From CAYWTX01 sp964461295 (lineage in GTDB: Bacteria > Planctomycetota > Phycisphaerae > SM23-33), in NCBI GenBank assembly GCA_964461295.1, contig CAYWTX010000625.1:1-24090 (forward strand): a DNA stretch of 24,090 nt. Direction: 5' to 3'. Below, piece by piece: positions 22,064 through 24,090 of the stretch. Under the pieces are notes generated by a model. The model ran no database searches. It was not told where the DNA came from and saw only the letters and a list, made by a program, of their open reading frames with translations. The translations under genes were made by a program, and so were the position numbers. Numbering within the stretch: the stretch's first letter is position 1; each line of letters opens with the position of its first letter.

Positions 22064-24090
22064 ATGACCACGCTGCCTCGCTACAGCGGAGTCGATGAGA
22101 TCCTGGATCGCCTCGATTCGGTCTGGGTGCGCCGCTGGACGCTGCGTCTTGTCAGCGCGATGCTCGCCGTCAGCACGCTCCTCATGGCCGCCCTCCTCGT
22201 CGTCGCCCTGTCCCTGGGCTACTGGCCCGAGCAGCCTCCCCAGGCGCTTCGCTGGTTCATGCTGGCCGGCGGGGTCGTCGCCTTCCTGGCGGCCGTTGGA
22301 GTCTTCCTCGTGCGGGCGATCGTCTGGAAGCAGAACCCCGCCCAGGTGGCGCGGTTCGTCGAGCAGAACGTCCCGGAGATCAGGAACGACCTCATCAACG
22401 CGGTGCTGCTCAGCGAAGACACGCAGCAGGCCAGCCCCGAATTCGTGCAACTCGCCATCGGCGAGGCGGCGCTGCGGACCCAGCGCATCGACCTCGCGCA
22501 CAGCATCTCGCATCGCCTGCTGGGCCGCTGGCTCATCGCCGCCGTCGTCGCCGGCGTGCTGCTGGCCGGGTTCGCCATCTTTCAGCCCGGGCCGTTCCGC
22601 CGCGGGCTGCTCGGGGCCGTCACACCCACCTCGTACCTGGCCCGCGCCAACGCGATGGAACTGCTCAGCCTCGAGCCGGCCGACGGCGCCACCGTCTTCG
22701 CCGGCGAAAGCGTCACCTTTGCCGCCCGCGTCCGCAACGACGGCCGCCGGCCGCATGCGGCCGAGGTGATCGTCGACGGCAAGTCCGCCCCGCTGGCGAT
22801 GGTCGCCTCGCAAGGCTATTCGACCTTCAGCCTCACCTTGCGGAACCTGGAGCAGACGCTCGACTACGCGGTGAAGATCGGCGGCTCGCGATGGCCTGCC
22901 GACAAGGCGCACTACCGCCTCAACGTGGTCAAGCGAGTGAGGATCGAGGGGCTGGACCTGGCCTACAGCTACCCGGCCTACACGGGGCTGAAGGACCAGA
23001 CCGTCCGCAACGCCGACGGGCGCATCGAGGCCCCCGTGGGCACGAAGGTGATGGTCACGCTGCGGCTGGGCTCGGCGGTGCGGAACGTCACGCTGGAGAT
23101 GCAGCAGGGCGATCCCTCGCTCGCCATGCGCTCCAGCGGCGACCGGACGACGTTCTCGACCGAACTGGCGGTCCAGCAGGACGGCGCCTACCGCATCCAG
23201 ATCGCCGACACCGGACAGCAGCTTCCCGATCCCGACGCCGTCGCCAGGGACACCTTCTCCCAGGCCGGGCGAAGCCTCATGAAAGGCTACTTCGGCATCA
23301 CCGCCCTGCCGGACGAGCCGCCCAAGGTGGAGTTCCTGACGCCCAACCGCGACACGTCGGTCTCGCCGGGCGGCGGGCTGCCCACCCGCGTCCGCGTCCA
23401 CGACAAGTACGGCCTGACCAGCGCCGCGTTCCACGCCGGCAAGGAAGGCGCCGGTGAGCCGCCGGCCGTGCACAACTACGTCGTGCGAGGCAAGACGAAG
23501 GACGAACTGGACTTCGATTTCAAGTTGCCCCCGACGGCCGTCGAGGGTGACGTGATCGTCTATCACGTCGTGGTGGCCGACAACCGCAACCTGCCCGGCG
23601 TCGGCGGGCCGCAGACGACTCGCTCGCCGCAGTTCAAGATCGTGGTGCAGGACGCCGCGAAGGTCGAGGCCGAGCGGGCCAAGTGCTTCGAGGAGCTTCG
23701 CCGCCGCCTCCAGGCCATCCTCGACAGGCAGCTCAAGGAGAAGGTCAACTCGCTGATCGCCGCCGGGGAGCCGGACCTCGCGAAGGTGACCGGCCTGGGC
23801 GAGCAGATCGTCGCCGGCCAGAAGACCGTGCGGGCCGAACTGGTCAACCTGGCCGAGGGATTCCCGTTCGACAAGGACATGGCGTCCGTGCGGCAGGCAG
23901 TGGCCCTTCTGGCCAACAACGAGGGCCAACTCGCCATCAACCAGGCCGAGGTGACGGCCAAGCTCGGCGCGATGGTCGAACGCGGCAAGGCCGTCAAGCA
24001 GCTCCTCTGCACGCAGGACAGAATCATCGACACGTTGCAGACGCTGCTGGCCATCATGCCGTCGCTGCAGGGCAAGAAGGAGCCCGCCAC
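22064..24090 (+). CDS. DUF4175-like large membrane protein (3' end outside window)
   Basis: The frame is open from ATG 22064 to the right edge (675 residues and still open). Three hydrophobic helices lie at about 27-50, 63-87 and 156-173, with a cytoplasmic segment (ARFVEQNVPEIRNDLINAVLL) between the second and third. From about residue 190 there are extracytoplasmic beta-domains (LEPADGATVFAGESV; YSYPAYTGLKDQTV; VEFLTPNRDTSVSPGGG), then from about 540 a helical coiled-coil region rich in Glu, Lys and Leu. This layout matches the DUF4175-like proteins that planctomycetes often keep next to MoxR ATPase, DUF58 and von Willebrand A genes; none of those partners is visible here. AAAGG lies about 9 bases before the ATG. 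A long frame on the opposite strand (21911-23929) is a shadow of this gene. Confidence 0.78.
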   Translation, partial: MTTLPRYSGVDEILDRLDSVWVRRWTLRLVSAMLAVSTLLMAALLVVALSLGYWPEQPPQALRWFMLAGGVVAFLAAVGVFLVRAIVWKQNPAQVARFVEQNVPEIRNDLINAVLLSEDTQQASPEFVQLAIGEAALRTQRIDLAHSISHRLLGRWLIAAVVAGVLLAGFAIFQPGPFRRGLLGAVTPTSYLARANAMELLSLEPADGATVFAGESVTFAARVRNDGRRPHAAEVIVDGKSAPLAMVASQGYSTFSLTLRNLEQTLDYAVKIGGSRWPADKAHYRLNVVKRVRIEGLDLAYSYPAYTGLKDQTVRNADGRIEAPVGTKVMVTLRLGSAVRNVTLEMQQGDPSLAMRSSGDRTTFSTELAVQQDGAYRIQIADTGQQLPDPDAVARDTFSQAGRSLMKGYFGITALPDEPPKVEFLTPNRDTSVSPGGGLPTRVRVHDKYGLTSAAFHAGKEGAGEPPAVHNYVVRGKTKDELDFDFKLPPTAVEGDVIVYHVVVADNRNLPGVGGPQTTRSPQFKIVVQDAAKVEAERAKCFEELRRRLQAILDRQLKEKVNSLIAAGEPDLAKVTGLGEQIVAGQKTVRAELVNLAEGFPFDKDMASVRQAVALLANNEGQLAINQAEVTAKLGAMVERGKAVKQLLCTQDRIIDTLQTLLAIMPSLQGKKEPA

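Noticed and set aside
21911..23929. Open frame of 672 codons on the minus strand at the right end
   Set aside because: It is antisense to the DUF4175-like gene, which has clear membrane helices, a ribosome site and a promoter; the reverse frame is low-complexity Gly/His/Arg/Val sequence.

Overview
The window is a 24-kb piece of a high-GC bacterial chromosome. The gene content points to a planctomycete-type organism (Planctomycetota, possibly Phycisphaerae). The pointers are a large membrane protein with an extracytoplasmic region of the DUF4175 kind, an ExbB/ExbD motor operon carrying a HEAT-repeat lipoprotein and a large secreted lyase-like protein, and several lipoproteins. This is inference from gene content; no rRNA or other marker lies in the window. 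Fifteen protein genes can be supported, plus one small gene or gene remnant. I found no rRNA, tRNA, CRISPR array or insertion sequence.

Left part (1-7379). The window opens inside clpX. Convergent to it, on the minus strand, are a GH65-type disaccharide phosphorylase with a decayed HAD domain and a polytopic membrane protein of unknown function. tilS follows on the plus strand.

Middle (7371-12094). glnS is on the minus strand behind a good sigma-70-like promoter. A tightly coupled pair of small accessory genes (DUF6883-like and DUF4926-like) follows it, then a 56-codon fragment that resembles the tail of glnS joined to a four-helix-bundle suffix. Divergent from glnS is a two-gene cyclic-di-GMP unit: a receiver-GGDEF-HD protein overlapping a PilZ protein.

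Right part (12162-21161, minus strand). Six genes appear to form one operon: ExbB-like channel, a single-pass TonB/TolA-position protein with a PA14/jelly-roll-like C-terminus, ExbD, a HEAT-repeat lipoprotein, a small lipoprotein, and a secreted heparinase-like protein. This arrangement is the best candidate for an undescribed system: an ion-driven envelope motor whose transducer and partners are not those of Ton or Tol. A putative promoter and a cluster of inverted repeats lie before it.

Right end (21506-24090, plus strand). A small exported protein with an Ada-like zinc-ribbon motif is followed by a probable terminator, a promoter with a perfect -10 box, and the 5' part of a DUF4175-like membrane protein that runs off the window.
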